From the NCBI RefSeq assembly GCF_949628265.1, contig NC_088787.1, positions 35,700,844 through 35,764,843 of the forward strand: a DNA stretch of 64,000 bases, written 5' to 3'. The notes beneath the pieces were generated by a model, which ran no database searches, was not told where the DNA came from, and worked only from the letters and a program-made list of their open reading frames with translations. The position numbers and the translations under genes are program-made. Source of the stretch: Cloeon dipterum. Lineage: Eukaryota > Arthropoda > Insecta > Ephemeroptera > Baetidae. Below are positions 46,440 through 58,648 of the stretch, piece after piece (within the stretch, counting starts at the first letter, position 1; every line of letters begins with the position of its first letter).

Positions 46440-48060
46440 GTGGAAAGTGTGAAAACGGTACAAGACCGCGGCAACCACATTTTACAATTAATTAAAATTT
46501 AACACAGGGCTAAAAAAATATTTTCGTGTACATGGCAGTAAATTTTCCGATCAAGCAAAACCAGAATGCCTATTTGGAGCAAAGGATATTAAGGAGCGGC
46601 GGAGGTGGAGCAGGATGGAGAAGTAAAGTACAATGATCGACGGTCTCATAATCAGCATTCAAACTCAAACAGAGGCAGAAAAGCCGAAGAAGCCTGAATT
46701 TTATCACGTCACCGGCTTTTCCGTGACTTTAAATGGCGCTTTTTGTTATATTATATTGGAAGGTGGATGACCAATTCGATCTATTGCAGGCTTAGAGGCC
46801 AGTGATGATTTCAGGGGTTCATAAAATTTTAATTTAAAATTTTTTGCAATAAACCGTACGCATGAAAAGCGTAATCATTCGATGAAATTTTTATTTGTTG
46901 TCATCATTCCCACGTAACCGTGCTCTTAAATTGTTATTGGGTGTTTCAGCATTCGTGTCAGTATACAGTGCGCGTCCTTCTCGGTCTTTGGTCAGGGATA
47001 AAAAAAAACTTGTAATATTTTTTTGTAAACAAAAAGAGATATATTATAAGCAATTAATGCTTTTTTATTATGAATTAAAAATTTCATTTTATATTGAACC
47101 GATTTTTCCTAATAATTTTTAAAAAAAATCCCTCCGTGGCGATATTTAATTTAATTAATTCTGTATTAATTACATTTAAAGCCTCTGGCGATTTCCTGGC
47201 ATTACTGCTACTCCCTGGAAGCATTAATATACTTTTATTCCCTCCGCGGCCGCTGCTTTTTGTGCCGCGGACGGCGGACGCGAGCGGCTTTCCGCGGGAG
47301 AGGCAGGCGAGAGAGTGTGGCGGACGCGAGCATCGCTGCTCTATTTACGCGGTGGCCGAGGAGCGACGAGCGAACCAATCATAGAGTAGTTTGTTCACTT
47401 CACACGCCGCTCGCTGCAAATCCCAATAAAACAACCGGAATTTATGCGTTTATCACTGCATATTTGCTGTCAATTTCTTGCATGATGAAGGGCAAAAATT
47501 GCTTGAGAGTCGGCACACAATAACCTGTAAAAATAAATTAAAGGTTTTTAAATTTAAATTAATTAAAAACGGCCGCCAGGCAGACGTGGACAGAAGGAGC
47601 CGAGGAAGCGTAACGATTTGAAAGATAAAAATTATAAACATCTTCATCGGTGTAGGTAGACAAGGGAGACTCAGTCCTTTCTTGACAGCTGACGCTCTTT
47701 GTTAAGTATTTTAAAATGTTTTAAATTAAAAAAAAAACAGATAACGTCAGTTTATTTAAGCATTTTCGATTTTTTATATCTCTTTAGGCAATAGAGGGCG
47801 CATCGCATTGTTCATAAATCGTTCCTGTAGACGTAATCATGCAGTTTGAAAGCCACGTTAGTAATTGATATTAAAAAGCGAGTAATTCAAGGTTATTTAC
47901 TGTCATATTATTTTTATTCAAACAGACGAAGAAAAAATTAATTGTTTCCTACATTTTAATTAAATTGAGCAAGTTCTAGTGAGGCCACGTGAAAAGCTCA
48001 CGCGTTTATTAATTACATTTTAAATTATTTACAATAGGCCACAGTTAAAAGAATTAATTT
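46440..48060. other. Spacer with GC island, no gene
   Basis: Includes the first GC-rich island (47240-47425), the segment shared with the LTR element (47490-47592), and 47640-47710, which resembles 55160-55220. Plus-strand frames across the island (47094-47523) are not kept in the other island copies. Confidence 0.5.
47240..47425 (-). promoter_or_regulatory. GC-rich island 1 of 5
   Basis: One of five related islands of about 180 bp in AT-rich DNA, each with ctgctttttgtg, gcgggagaggc, gagcagcgctgctc and tatttacgcgg variants. The others are 49325-49505, 54045-54200, 57850-58022 and 63070-63252. Each lies upstream (minus strand) of a membrane-protein copy; here the coiled-coil lectin lies in between. 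On the minus strand each has a TAAATAGAGCAG box, so a promoter or enhancer is plausible. Confidence 0.45.
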
Positions 48061-48069
48061 ATTGACATT

Positions 48070-48964
48070 TTATTCATCGTCACTAAGTTCAGTTTGCTTG
48101 TTCAACTTCTCCCTATTATCCTTGTCCAGAGGTGGCTCTTTTTTTCTAAGCATGAACAATGAGATGCCGAGGACCACGTTGACCACGAGCGACAGCGAAA
48201 AAAGCAGCACGAAGATTATGAGGATTTTATCATGCATGTCGCAGGAATGCGGGATTTCCGCGCTTGCATCTGGATGAAATACGTCGCCTTGCTCGTAAGT
48301 GATGGTCAATTTTTGTGGGCAGCCACCCTTCATGCCGTCAACTGTAAAAGAAAAAGTTGAATAAAAAAATAAAAAAAACACAGCCTCTGTTAATTTACGT
48401 GTTTGATTGTTGCAGTTTACGGTGAAGTAAACCGAGTCCTCCTTTGCGTTTGCAGTGTGATTTACACTGCAATTGCATTTATTTCCGATGTCAACGGTCG
48501 CTTTTGGTTTATTCTTGCACCGTTCGAAGTTTTCTGATGCATCGTAACGGCAGAAGTCATACTGGAATTCATTTTCTGGAAAATTAAAAAATAATTAAAA
48601 CGAGACGAGAAGCGATGGTTAGTAAAAAATAATTTTGTTTCTTATTAAATTATTGAACGGTGTAACTGGATATAGGATATAGATGTATTTAGTGGATATT
48701 GTCAAAAAATTGAGACACATTTCAATGTTAAAAAAGGGAGAAAATCATTTTCCTGAATAATTGAAAAACTAGTCCGATTTTGAAAAACTAAAATTGATAA
48801 AAAAAATATATAGTTGATGTCAATATAAGCTTACCATTAGCTCCGATCAGAATTTCCCAGCTGCTGAGATTCCTGTGTTGAAAATCGAGGGAGGAGCAGC
48901 AGCATGTGAGGATCTGAAGGCAAATCGCGAGCAGCACAAGCTGCAACTTCCCTGCACTCTGCAT
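48070..48964 (-). CDS. Small type I membrane protein B (3 exons, 192 aa)
   Basis: Exons (minus): 48835-48964, 48399-48575, 48070-48341. Signal peptide MQSAGKLQLVLLAICLQILTC; ectodomain with SSWEILIGAN, DFCRYDAS, KCNCSVN, VNCNNQT and GCPQKLTITYEQGDV; membrane segment ILIIFVLLFSLSLVVNVVL; then a tail of about 35 residues rich in Lys and acidic residues ending ELSDDE, the longest charged tail of the five. The stop codon overlaps a poly(A) signal (gaaTAAaatg). The acceptor just before the ATG (ttacacag) and a distant conserved donor at 49871 suggest a 5' UTR intron. Confidence 0.85.
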
Positions 48965-49324
48965 TTCCTCTGTGTAAAAAAAGAGTAAAAATTCATTTCA
49001 GGTTTGCTGTTTTGTTTGAGGCAACCTTGCTCCTTGCTACATTTGGATGGAACGATATATGGGAACCTACAGTCGCCAAGGAAGAACGTAATTCTATTTG
49101 TTTCCTCCTCAAATTCTCTGCATTGATTTAAATATCGCAAAAATTTTTATTTTCAATGAAACGCATGTCGAAATTATACAGTAATTTTTAGTAATAATAT
49201 TTAGAATACAAAATTAGCAAATAAGAAAAATTGAAATTTTTTGGATTTTAAATTTATTGCTTCATCCCAGAGTTTAATTTCAAGCCTGATGGCACCTTCC
49301 TGCTAATCACTGAAAGCATGTGAA

Positions 49325-49505
49325 TTCACTTCACCCACTGCTTTTTGTGCGGCATTCACGGCGCGAGCGAGCGGCTCTCCGCGGGAGAGGCCGGCGAGAG
49401 AGTGACGCGGGCGCGAGCAGCGCTGCTCTATTTACGCGGCGGCCGAGGAGCGATAAGCGGACCAATCACTGTGTCGTTTTTACACTTCACGTGCCGCTCG
49501 CTCCC
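49325..49505 (-). promoter_or_regulatory. GC-rich island 2 of 5
   Basis: About 370 bp upstream of the start codon of membrane-protein B. Same motifs as the other islands. Confidence 0.45.
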
Positions 49506-49870
49506 TGGTTATCTAACCCAGTTGCTCCAAAAACATTTTTAGCATAAACAAAACAGCTGGAATGTGTACGTTTGTCGTTATTTGCCGTCATTTTCTGCCA
49601 ATCGTACCATTAATGAAGGGGGAAAATTGCTTCAAAGTCGCGACACACAACTTGTAAAAATCTGGTGCAGCTTTTTGGAATTTAAAATTAATAAAAGTGT
49701 GTATAAATTTGAGCATCTGCTACCAAAAATAAAAAAAAAAAAACAACGTAAAGCTCTCGTTGAAGAGGTGGGCTTCTTTCTGACTCTGTTTTAAAAAGAA
49801 TTGGTTTCTGGAGCATCAACTAAACTCCGCAAAAGTCACTTTTAAGTGCAAGAAAATAAAACTTTCAGAC

Positions 49871-49890
49871 CTTTAAGTTGGTTGGGTGTC
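49871..49890 (-). other. Conserved 5' splice donor, putative untranslated exon of B
   Basis: Minus strand reads caacttaaag|gtctga. Equivalent donors precede copies C (54652), D (58628) and E (63882) in otherwise conserved context. Each coding exon 1 starts only a few bases after a good acceptor, so a noncoding first exon spliced over about 0.9-2 kb is likely. The donor marks the 3' end of that exon; its 5' end is unknown. Confidence 0.4.
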
Positions 49891-49899
49891 TATATCTCA

Positions 49900-50904
49900 A
49901 CACACCTGATGGCACCTGATATGCGAATGATAAAATATGCCACAGCAGTACAACAACCTTGTCACGCCTCCTGACGAAAGGTATACACATGCGCTTTAAT
50001 GCGTCTCAGCGGGCACATAGTATAATACATACCTATACAGTTGTCCTGATTTTAAAGGCGCTGACAAAGGGTTTTGCTGCACACCGTTTTAGCCATGCAC
50101 TCAAATTTTTAAATTTAAGACTGATTTTTGCCACTTATTTTGAAAAATAAATTGGAATAGAAGCTGAGATTTAACCCTTTATTTGTCAGGCCAGCTATAT
50201 TCGAAGAAAGTCCAATTTGCTATTTTATTTTAAGTTTTAATATATAAAGCAAAGTCGGAAGTGTTGAATAATATAAGCATACAGCTGACTAGACGTAAGA
50301 ATGACAGAAATTATTATTTTGTTGCTCTTTTTATCCATGTCCTCTCGAATGCTGTAAACCCGGGTTACATTAACACCGCGAACGGATATTATGAGCGCAC
50401 CAGGCCGCAAAGGAACCCACCCCACTGAAGGGCCATATTTTGTATTTAATAAATTTTTTGAAAATCTTTACCGTAATATAAATAATTGATGATGGAAGTG
50501 CAGGTTTGCTGTTTTAACGTATTTATTTTTTGTCTCAAACGAATGACATAAAAAGTATTTTAAAAATAAAAAATCCATTGATGAACGAGAGCAATTTGGC
50601 TTTTTAAATCCGCAGCTAATATAAGTGAAAAATTCTTGATGAATTCAGAAACCTAAAAATCACGACTAAACAACGCTATCTATTCTATATTAAAACAGAC
50701 GGAATTTGTGCGTTTATATCGTTATTTATTTTCACTTTTTGCCCTTTGTAGCGTATAATATGAAGAGGAAAAATTTGTTGCTCCTCTTTTTTAAATTTAA
50801 GGGTTATTTGATTAATTTCGATTCCTCTCCTCTTCCTTTTCTAAATTGTGACATACTTTGACAAAATCAAGAAAAATAAAATATTTACCATGACGATTCT
50901 TTGT
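49900..50904. other. Spacer, no gene seen
   Basis: AT-rich sequence between unit B and the hAT element. Short frames only. Confidence 0.5.
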
Positions 50905-50912
50905 GTTTAAAT

Positions 50913-52392
50913 TAGAGACCTGCGCGGTTTTATTTTTTAACAACCGTTGTTACCAATACCATCAAAATATTAACCACAACCGCACCAAAACCGCAACTCC
51001 AATGACATAACCGCGGTTGCGGTTAACCGCAATAACACCGCAAAAACCGCAACGAAAATATACTAATAAAAAAATTCCGTTTATTTTAAGTGAAGTATTT
51101 TTGGTATTTTTTCTTTTTTTTCAAAGTTTTTTGTACCTAATAAATAACGTACAGCGGTCGAAATACAAATTGATTCCTCCAAATTTAGGCTCAGAATTGA
51201 GATAATTGTGGTTAATTTTGGTTGTACAATTAAATTAAAAAATATATCATAATCGTGGACTGGACTTAAAAATGTATTATTGTTTATTCAATTCACTGTT
51301 TCCGGGGCTCTAGCTGGGGGCCCCGGAGCCCGATCCGAAAAATTTCTACCGTAGATGTGGACACTTTGGATGTGGGGAAAGAGAACCCAAATTCAGCCAA
51401 AATTAAGGCTTTTTCAATTTTCTCAGCAAATGTGGTGCGATACACCATATGGAATCTGGGTGAAAATTTCCGGCGAAGCCAATGGTGTTAAATAACAATC
51501 GGAAAAATATGATTTTCATGAAAATCGGTGAAAATTTGAAAACTGTGTCGGGAAGTTCAGCTTGAGGGGGAAACTGTGGGGGGCAAATAATCTTGTTAAT
51601 AAAAATTTGAAAATCGATATACGGCTAGAAAATGGCAAGTTAATCGTGAAATATTTTGTTTTTGTGAAAATTATACCAAAATTGTCCATTTTATTATAGG
51701 GGTCCAAGTTTGGCTTTGAAGCTCGGAACTTATATATGGGTCCAAAGAAAAAATAAGAACAGATTCTGCGAAAGCTGATGAAATTTGCAATCTTATATAT
51801 AAGTGGAAATATCTTTTCCAGCACCACCAAATTTTCTGGATAATTACTGAAATGTTCACTTAACTTAATGAGAAAAAGAAAAATTCGAGAAAAACTGTTC
51901 AAGCAGATGACTAAAATTTTGCTGGAGATATCTTCATCAACATCTCATGAAAAGTAAAAATATTCGTGAACACCGTTATCGGGTTGGATGCAATATCCCA
52001 AGTGTCCGCCTGGTAAACCCGATGAATTCGAATATGTTTGTATCCAAAAACAATAAATTTGCACATTTTTGGACTCGTCATAAAGGTCTTCTAAAATTGG
52101 AGCAAATGTTTCAAAAAGTTGTGGAGTTTTTAAAATTTTCAGAATTTTTTCGGAAAGTTCCGACTTTTCAAAATTGGTGAACATGAACTCGTGGTATGAC
52201 TCATTGTCAGTCATCGGCCAGGGAAGGGGTCGTATCGTAGGTATTGCGGTTATTTTTGGATGACCAAAACCGCAAAAATAAAACCGCAACCGCACCACTA
52301 CCGCACCGCAACTGAAAAAGAACTCCATAACCGCGGTTTTGGAGTGCGGTTTGCGGTATTTTTTTCCAAAACCGCAACCGCGCAGGTCTCTA
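50913..52392. mobile_element. hAT-type non-autonomous element, 1,480 bp
   Basis: Inverted ends TAGAGACCTGCGCGGTT and AACCGCGCAGGTCTCTA with a perfect 8-bp target duplication gtttaaat at 50905-50912 and 52393-52400. Inner ends are rich in accgcaaccgc-type runs. No transposase frame; short frames in both strands look incidental. It sits about 90 bp downstream of the stop of membrane-protein C. Confidence 0.9.
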
Positions 52393-52484
52393 GTTTAAAT
52401 GCATGTGTGCTTCTTAAATTACTCCCTGTTCAGCCACGATGACACTTTTGGTTTCTATTTCTAAAAGAAGTATGAACAATCAGA

Positions 52485-53498
52485 TTAGGGATCGCCCTGC
52501 TCGTAAGTGATGGTCAGTTTTTGTGGGCAGCCAACCGTCATGGCATCAACTGTAAAAAAGCACAACATAAACCAAACAATTTAAAAAAAAGCGGCTGCTT
52601 TTTACGTTTTGTATTGTTGCAGCTGACGGTGAAGTATGCCGAGTCGGCTTTTGCAATGTAATTCACGCTGCAATTGCATTTTGCGGTCATGTCAGTAGCC
52701 AATAAGCTTGGCTTATTCTTGCACCTCTCGGAGTATTGTGATGCATCGAAGTGGCAGAAGTCGTACTGGAATTCTTTTGCTGGAAAATCAAGAAAAATAA
52801 AATAAATAGCAACACGAGAAGCGATGATTTGAGTTAATAATTAATCTTTTTAAATTAATTTGACTGTGCAGCCAGGTTTGCATGTTCATTGGATTTTCCA
52901 GCAAAATTGTGGACACATTTCAAAGTTAGAAAGGGAGAAAATGATTTTGCTGAAAAATAAAAAAATAATCCAATTATGAGAAATTGTTTGAGACCAAAAA
53001 AGTGGGGCCCCACCGGACCCGTAAACGAATTTCCCAAATCGTGAAATTTAAAAAAAAATAACAACTCAGCTCCTATAACCGGTGGTCCACGAAAAAGGGA
53101 TGAAAACCCAAATAGCTTTTCGGTTCGTGATAAAAAACCACAGCCTTTGAAATTATTAAAATTATTCTCAGTTGAAACCTATTATTGGTATATTGTTCTT
53201 TTTTTCTTAAAAGCAGCCAATTTTTATCATATTTCGCGAACCAACATATATTTATTTAATTGTCTTAACGAAACCTTCTCTGTTGAGCAAAATGTACACG
53301 AACTATACAGTTAGAAAATAAGTTTTACTAAAATCACACTGGTATACAGTTGAAATAATAATGTGTAATACCATTAGCTCCGATCAGAATTTCCCAGTTG
53401 TTGATATTATCCTGAAAAGTGATGGAGGAGCAGGAGCATGTGAGGATCTGAAGGCATGCCAAGAGCACCAAGAGCTGTAACTTCTCTCCACTCTCCAT
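52485..53498 (-). CDS. Membrane-protein family copy C, lacks membrane segment (3 exons, 121 aa)
   Basis: Exons (minus): 53372-53498, 52606-52779, 52485-52549. Signal peptide MESGEKLQLLVLLACLQILTC, then NNWEILIGAN, exon 2 with DFCHFDAS, ERCKNKP, KCNCSVN and VSCNN, and exon 3 with GCPQKLTITYEQGDP then stop. All six ectodomain cysteines are kept, but the frame ends before the membrane helix. Downstream sequence up to the hAT element still resembles the post-membrane part of the paralogues (gtgtcatc, ctgaacaggg), so the membrane-coding piece appears deleted. Either a secreted form or a recent pseudogene; intact splice sites and cysteines favour a secreted product. Confidence 0.65.
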
Positions 53499-54044
53499 TT
53501 TCTCTATAAAAAAATAGAGTTAAATTCTATATAAAGTTTGGCTCGTTCTTTGACAAGCTGCATCTCATCTTCAGTTGCGATGGCAGAACATGTTTTATTA
53601 TTTTTTGTCTCTGCATGAATTTAAAAATCGCTTAATATTTAATTTTTAAAACAAAAATGTCTAAACCAGAATTTCTTTGGGACAAAATTAAACCAACCAT
53701 GTTGGCACAAAAATATGTGTTGGCAGAATATATCTGCTGGATAGAAATCTTAAAATGCGGAACATTTTCTTACTCGGCACTTTTGCCTAAATTCGAACCC
53801 AAATTTAGACTGTTTTGTAATCCTAAGATGAATTTGTATGACTTTTGATATAAGGTTCAAGAGGCTTGAAATTGTATGCTTCTTTTGCTTATTTAGAAAA
53901 AATAAGATAGAAATATAAACAGTATTTTTATATTTTGAATAAAACATGGCATTCTGTTTAATCTCTTCATCCCCAAATTTCAATTTGAAGCCAATTGCAC
54001 CCGCCTCCTAGTTACTCCGAAAGCCTTTATTTGTTTATTTGAAC

Positions 54045-54200
54045 TCACTCCAGCCGTTGCTTCTTTGTGCCGCGGACGGCGGGCGCGAGCGGCTCTCCGC
54101 GGGAGAGGCAGCCGAGAGAGTGACGCGGACGCGAGCAGAAGAGCTGCTTTATTTACGCGGCAAGCGGTGGCCGTTCCTTCAACTCTCGCGCCGCTCGCTC
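54045..54200 (-). promoter_or_regulatory. GC-rich island 3 of 5
   Basis: About 550 bp upstream of the start codon of copy C; same motifs as the other islands, with a small deletion in the tail part. Confidence 0.45.
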
Positions 54201-54651
54201 CAAATTCCAAAAACATTTTTAGCATACACAACTGATTGATCCACACTAAAGTATACAGAGTTAATCGCTATTTTTCGTCATTTTCTGACTTTCGTATATG
54301 GGGAAAAACTGCCTAAAAGTCGGCACATTAACTTTATAATTAATCAACCTGCAAAACGTTTTTTAAATTTAAAAATAATAATTTATGCATCTGCTCAGCA
54401 TGTCATAGAGGCTTTGGGCACCACCCGAATTTTTTTTCTTTACCAAATATAAATAATGTGGTTAACTTTACATTATTTTGATTCAAGAAAATCTGTTAAA
54501 CTCAGTGTTTTTTTTATTATTATTAAATTTATAGAACAACGTTTAGCTCTCGGTGCAGAAGAGGGATTCTTTGAGGCTCTATTTCAAAAAGAATTGGTTT
54601 CTGTGGAGCATCAACTAAACTCAAAAGTGCAAGAAAACAAAAATTTCATAC

Positions 54652-54672
54652 CTTATAAGTTGGTTGTGTGTC
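54652..54672 (-). other. Conserved 5' splice donor, putative untranslated exon of C
   Basis: Minus strand reads caaccaacttataag|gtatga, the best-formed of the four donors. Confidence 0.4.
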
Positions 54673-54699
54673 TCAACACCTCGGCGCCTGATTTGCGAA

Positions 54700-55725
54700 T
54701 GATAATAACTCAGCAGTACAACAAACGTTTTGTCCGCTGCGCGTCAGGACAACAGGTACACATATTTTTGCGTCAGCGGGCAAAAAGTACAAACCTGCAG
54801 TTATCGTAATTTTATACAGGAGGGGATGTTGTTTGTCTGCGCTGCCCTAAACAAGCACACACCGTTTTAACGACTCCAAATTTTAAATTTACTTTAAATT
54901 TAGTACCATGTAAAAATAAGAAGTTCGTTCATTTTCTAATGTCAGTATATTAATTGCGGTAGTCTTAAAATTTAATTTAGCCTCCTTTGTTTCTGATTTA
55001 AAATTATATGAATTTTAAAATTCAAGGTCGATCCATATTTTTAATAATTCAAGCCAAATTTTTTTACAATGGTGCCATTTAAAAATCCTTGTTGGTTTTT
55101 TTTACAATTTCAAGATCAGTTCATTGCAGCAGCAGGAACAAACGAAGCGCGTGCGAGGTAAAATTTAGAATCAACTTCATCAAAAGGGAAACTCGGTCCA
55201 TTCTTGCCAGCTAGAAGCTCCTTTAGAGTATTTAAAATATTTTAAATTAAAAAACAGGCAATATACAAAAATATTGTAGCATTTTATTTGGTCTCTATTA
55301 ATGGCATTATTAGCGTTCATCACACAAATCTCATCTCTGGCTGCCGTGCATTGTTGCAAATCAGATCTTTTTTTCTCTCAGCCATTCCTGCAGATGTAAT
55401 CGCAGTTTATTTTCCGTCATTATCCACTTTTAATTTAGGTAGAAAACGTTCATACATTTAAATTTATTTGAGCAAATATAGAGATCGGTGGCCAGTAACG
55501 CGCGCTTTTGGCCTGAATTTTATCGCGCCAGAAGACCTATCGTAGCTTTGATGAACGTTAATTGAATTACATTAAATAATAAAATCAGACTTTGGACAGC
55601 GGGCCCATTCAAACTATTGAAAGCTTAGAGGCTTAAAGTGATGATTCCATGTGTTTGTACCATTATTCAAATTTCATGATAAACTGCTGACACAAAAAGT
55701 AAAATGAATTGTTGAAATTATTATA
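54700..55725. other. Spacer, no gene seen
   Basis: AT-rich; includes 55160-55220, similar to 47640-47710. No supported gene. Confidence 0.5.
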
Positions 55726-57065
55726 CTACGCATTTTCACGATTGCCAGTTTGCTTGGATGCAATGAAATTGATCAACTGCTCCCATTTCTCCCTGAACAG
55801 AGATGACACTTGGCTTCTGATCATGAACAATGTGACAGCAAGAAGGATCACGTTGATCACGAGTGACAGGAGAAAAAACAACATCCAGATGTTGCTTTCA
55901 TCTTGCACTTCCGCGCTTGCGTCTCCGTGCTCGTAAGTGATGGTCAGTTTTTGTGGGCAGCCACCAATCAAGCCGTCAACTATTAAAGCAAAATTTAAAC
56001 CACAAAATTAATAAAAAAAAACGCATCTCTTTTTACCTGTTTGATTGTTGCAGTTGACGGTGAAGAATGCAAAACCCTCCTCTACGTTTGCAGCGTAATT
56101 AACGCTGCAATTGCATGTTGATTTCATGGCAACCGTCGCTTGTGGCTTATTCTTGCACCGTTCGATGTTTTCTGTTGCATCGTAACGGCAGAAGTCGTAC
56201 AGGAATTCATTTTCTGGAAATTATAAGAAATAATTAAAATTATTTAACGATCAAACATGATTTAAATGTTTAGTGCATATACTGCAGCAAAAATTTTGAC
56301 ACCTTTCGAGGTTAAAAAGGAAGAAAGTTATTTTTCTGAAGCCGAAAACATTGAAAAATAGTATTATTTTGAAAAACAAAACTCGGGTCCCAGGCCCTGA
56401 AAACAGGGTTCAGAAATAATGCCGACAATCGGCCCTAGCAAAAGAGGGTAAAATGGTTACAATTTTAAACAAATTGTAGTGAAAAGTAATTATGAGCCCA
56501 AAACCATTCAAACTCGAATTTTTCAGTCACCCCTCGTAGATTTGAGAGACAAGAAAAGGGCCCTGGTTTTTCTTTAATTAGAAAAATCGGCTCCTAATTG
56601 ACAGACACGTAAAAGAGACAAAAGCCTTCACGGTTTTTTTCAATTGTTTCGTGATAAAAACAAGCAACGTTTGAAATAAAAAATTTTAAAAATAAAAAAG
56701 CGTCTCATTGTCAGCTGAATGATTTTTATTTTTAAAATCTGTCATTTTTGTTTCATAAATCAAGCATTTTTAGTCTGTAATCTAACTTTATGGTCAACAA
56801 AATGTAACAAGTAATTCAGAGTAAAATGTTATTTCCCCACCAGCGAGGGCAGCAAAACATTTTGAAAAGATTTTTTACCATTAGCTCCGATCAGAATTTC
56901 CCAGCTGTTGAGTCCCCTCTGTTGAAAATCGAGGGAGGAGCAGGAACACGTGAAGATCTGAAGGCAAATCAAGAGCAGCAGCAGTGTGAGGGAATGCGTG
57001 TGTATGTGTACGCATTCCCTCACAAGCAGCAAGGGCCGTGCCTTCGCCTTCCCTCCACTTGCCAT
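55726..57065 (-). CDS. Small type I membrane protein D (3 exons, 205 aa)
   Basis: Exons (minus): 56879-57065, 56037-56213, 55726-55979. Ectodomain motifs as in the family (NSWEILIGAN, DFCRYDATENIERCKNKP, CNCSVN, VNCNNQT, GCPQKLTITYEHGD), a membrane segment (IWMLFFLLSLVINVILLAVT) and a tail of about 35 residues ending QTGNRENA. The linker before the membrane is shorter than in A, B and E. The N-terminus is unusual: an extra 19 or so residues (including RECVHIHTHS) come from a short palindromic DNA insertion at 56985-57024 in the signal-peptide codons. The hydrophobic core SLTLLLLLICLQIFTC remains, so secretion may still work. Confidence 0.82.
56985..57024. repeat. Perfect 15-bp hairpin within the coding exon of gene D
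   Basis: tgtgagggaatgcgt and acgcattccctcaca are exact inverted arms around a 10-base loop. The sequence is absent from the four paralogues and keeps the reading frame. Confidence 0.9.
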
Positions 57066-57099
57066 CCTCTGTGTAAAAAATTTAATTTAAATTAATTTC

Positions 57100-58240
57100 T
57101 ACTAGTGTTGCTCGTAGTTTGATATTTTGTATGAAAGAAGCGAATAAGCAGTGACGATAAGCCGCATGTATAGAACATATTATATTATTTCAAATTCAAA
57201 TTCTCTGCATCAAATTTAAATTTTCAATTAAACCAGCCAGTTGACTCGAATTGTCAAAGCATTCTCAGGAATCAGGAAAGTAAAAGCGGTACTGGGAGAT
57301 AATTTAGGTGGTTAATTTTGTTTAATATTTTAACGGTGTTATTGGTACTTGCTGAGCTCATAGTCCACGAGATGTGCTGAGCAGAGGTTAAAAAAGCCGG
57401 ATTTCACATGTACAGAGTTTACTTATCTCAAAATTGACATGTATTTTTCTCTTTTCCGAAAAAAATACATGTCACATTAAGATGATCATCTCGGTTCTTT
57501 TTCTCCGAGCTCCCCAGGTAGAAAAACTCGTTCTCTGTAAAATAGTTTGCATCGCATTCTAAATTTGCTGTTAAAGTGAACAATTATTACTATTTTTTGT
57601 TTATAAGATTAGCAAAAAATTTCTGATTTTGATTTAAAAATGGAATTCTATTTAAACACTTTCTTAAAGAAAATCGCAAATTAAAATCTTTGAGCAGTAT
57701 AATTTACTGACAGAACTCTACATATTTACGAATTTCCGTGATGACATCTATAATTCGACATTGTGTCATAAAAGCTTCTTGCGCCTTCCTGCCAGTCACT
57801 GGAAGCGTTTGAATTCACTCCACGACCGCCAATAAATATCACTTTAACAGCCGCTGCTTTTTGTGTCGCGGACGGCGGGCGCGAGCGGCTTTACGCGGGA
57901 GAGGCAGCCGAGAGTGACGAGGACGCGAGCAGCGCTGCTCTATTTACGCGGGAAGCGGTTGCCGGCGAGCGCACAAACAAACTAAAAAGTCTTTCCTTCA
58001 CTTCACGCGCCGCTCGCTCCCTGCCGTCAAACCCAATAATTCAAAAATAATTTTTATTATCAACAATTGATTGATAAATACTTGAACAGATGGAATTTCT
58101 GCTAAAAATGGCTTGAAAGTCGACAGTGTTAAAAATACTAACCTGCAACTTTTTTAAATTTAAATTATAAAAAAAATTGTTTATAATTTGAACATGCTAA
58201 GCGCACTTCTTGACAGGCTTTGAGGGGGAAAATTTTACTT
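57100..58240. other. Upstream region of gene D with GC island
   Basis: No coding gene. 57850-58022 is GC island 4; 57240-57780 is AT-rich and weakly resembles 62400-62620 (gttgaaaaactcgttctc-like stretch). Confidence 0.5.
57850..58022 (-). promoter_or_regulatory. GC-rich island 4 of 5
   Basis: About 790 bp upstream of the start codon of D; same motifs as the other islands. Confidence 0.45.
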
Positions 58241-58627
58241 TAGGGTAACCAGAATTGTAACACCCATCGTGTCATCCTTAGATCGCGGAATACCACCAAA
58301 CTATATTGGTTTCTGATGGCTTGTTTGTTATTCATGAATCCAAATTCATTGGGATTCTCAGAAACTCTGTTTCCCAGATGATTTTCTAGATTATAGACGG
58401 AACAAATAAATGCTAACTTATAGATGAAAACATTAACAGTAGCAACCACACCGCAACCGCCGCTTTTGGCTTTTTGACACAAACACTGCGGCTGTCATGC
58501 GGTTGTGAACACAACAACACCGCATGATAATCGCGCGGGATGTTGATTGATGCCAAATTTCAGGAAATTCTTACAATCAGTCAGGGAAGAAGAAAACAAA
58601 TACCAGCAAAGAAGCAAAATTTCATAC

Positions 58628-58648
58628 CTAAAATTGGTTAAGTAGTGT
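58628..58648 (-). other. Conserved 5' splice donor, putative untranslated exon of D
   Basis: Minus strand reads taaccaattttag|gtatga, in context shared with copy C. Confidence 0.4.

Noticed and set aside
47260-49547. Plus-strand Arg-rich frames over GC islands 1 and 2
   Set aside because: Two islands share the frame but the other three do not; GC-rich DNA lacks stops by composition.
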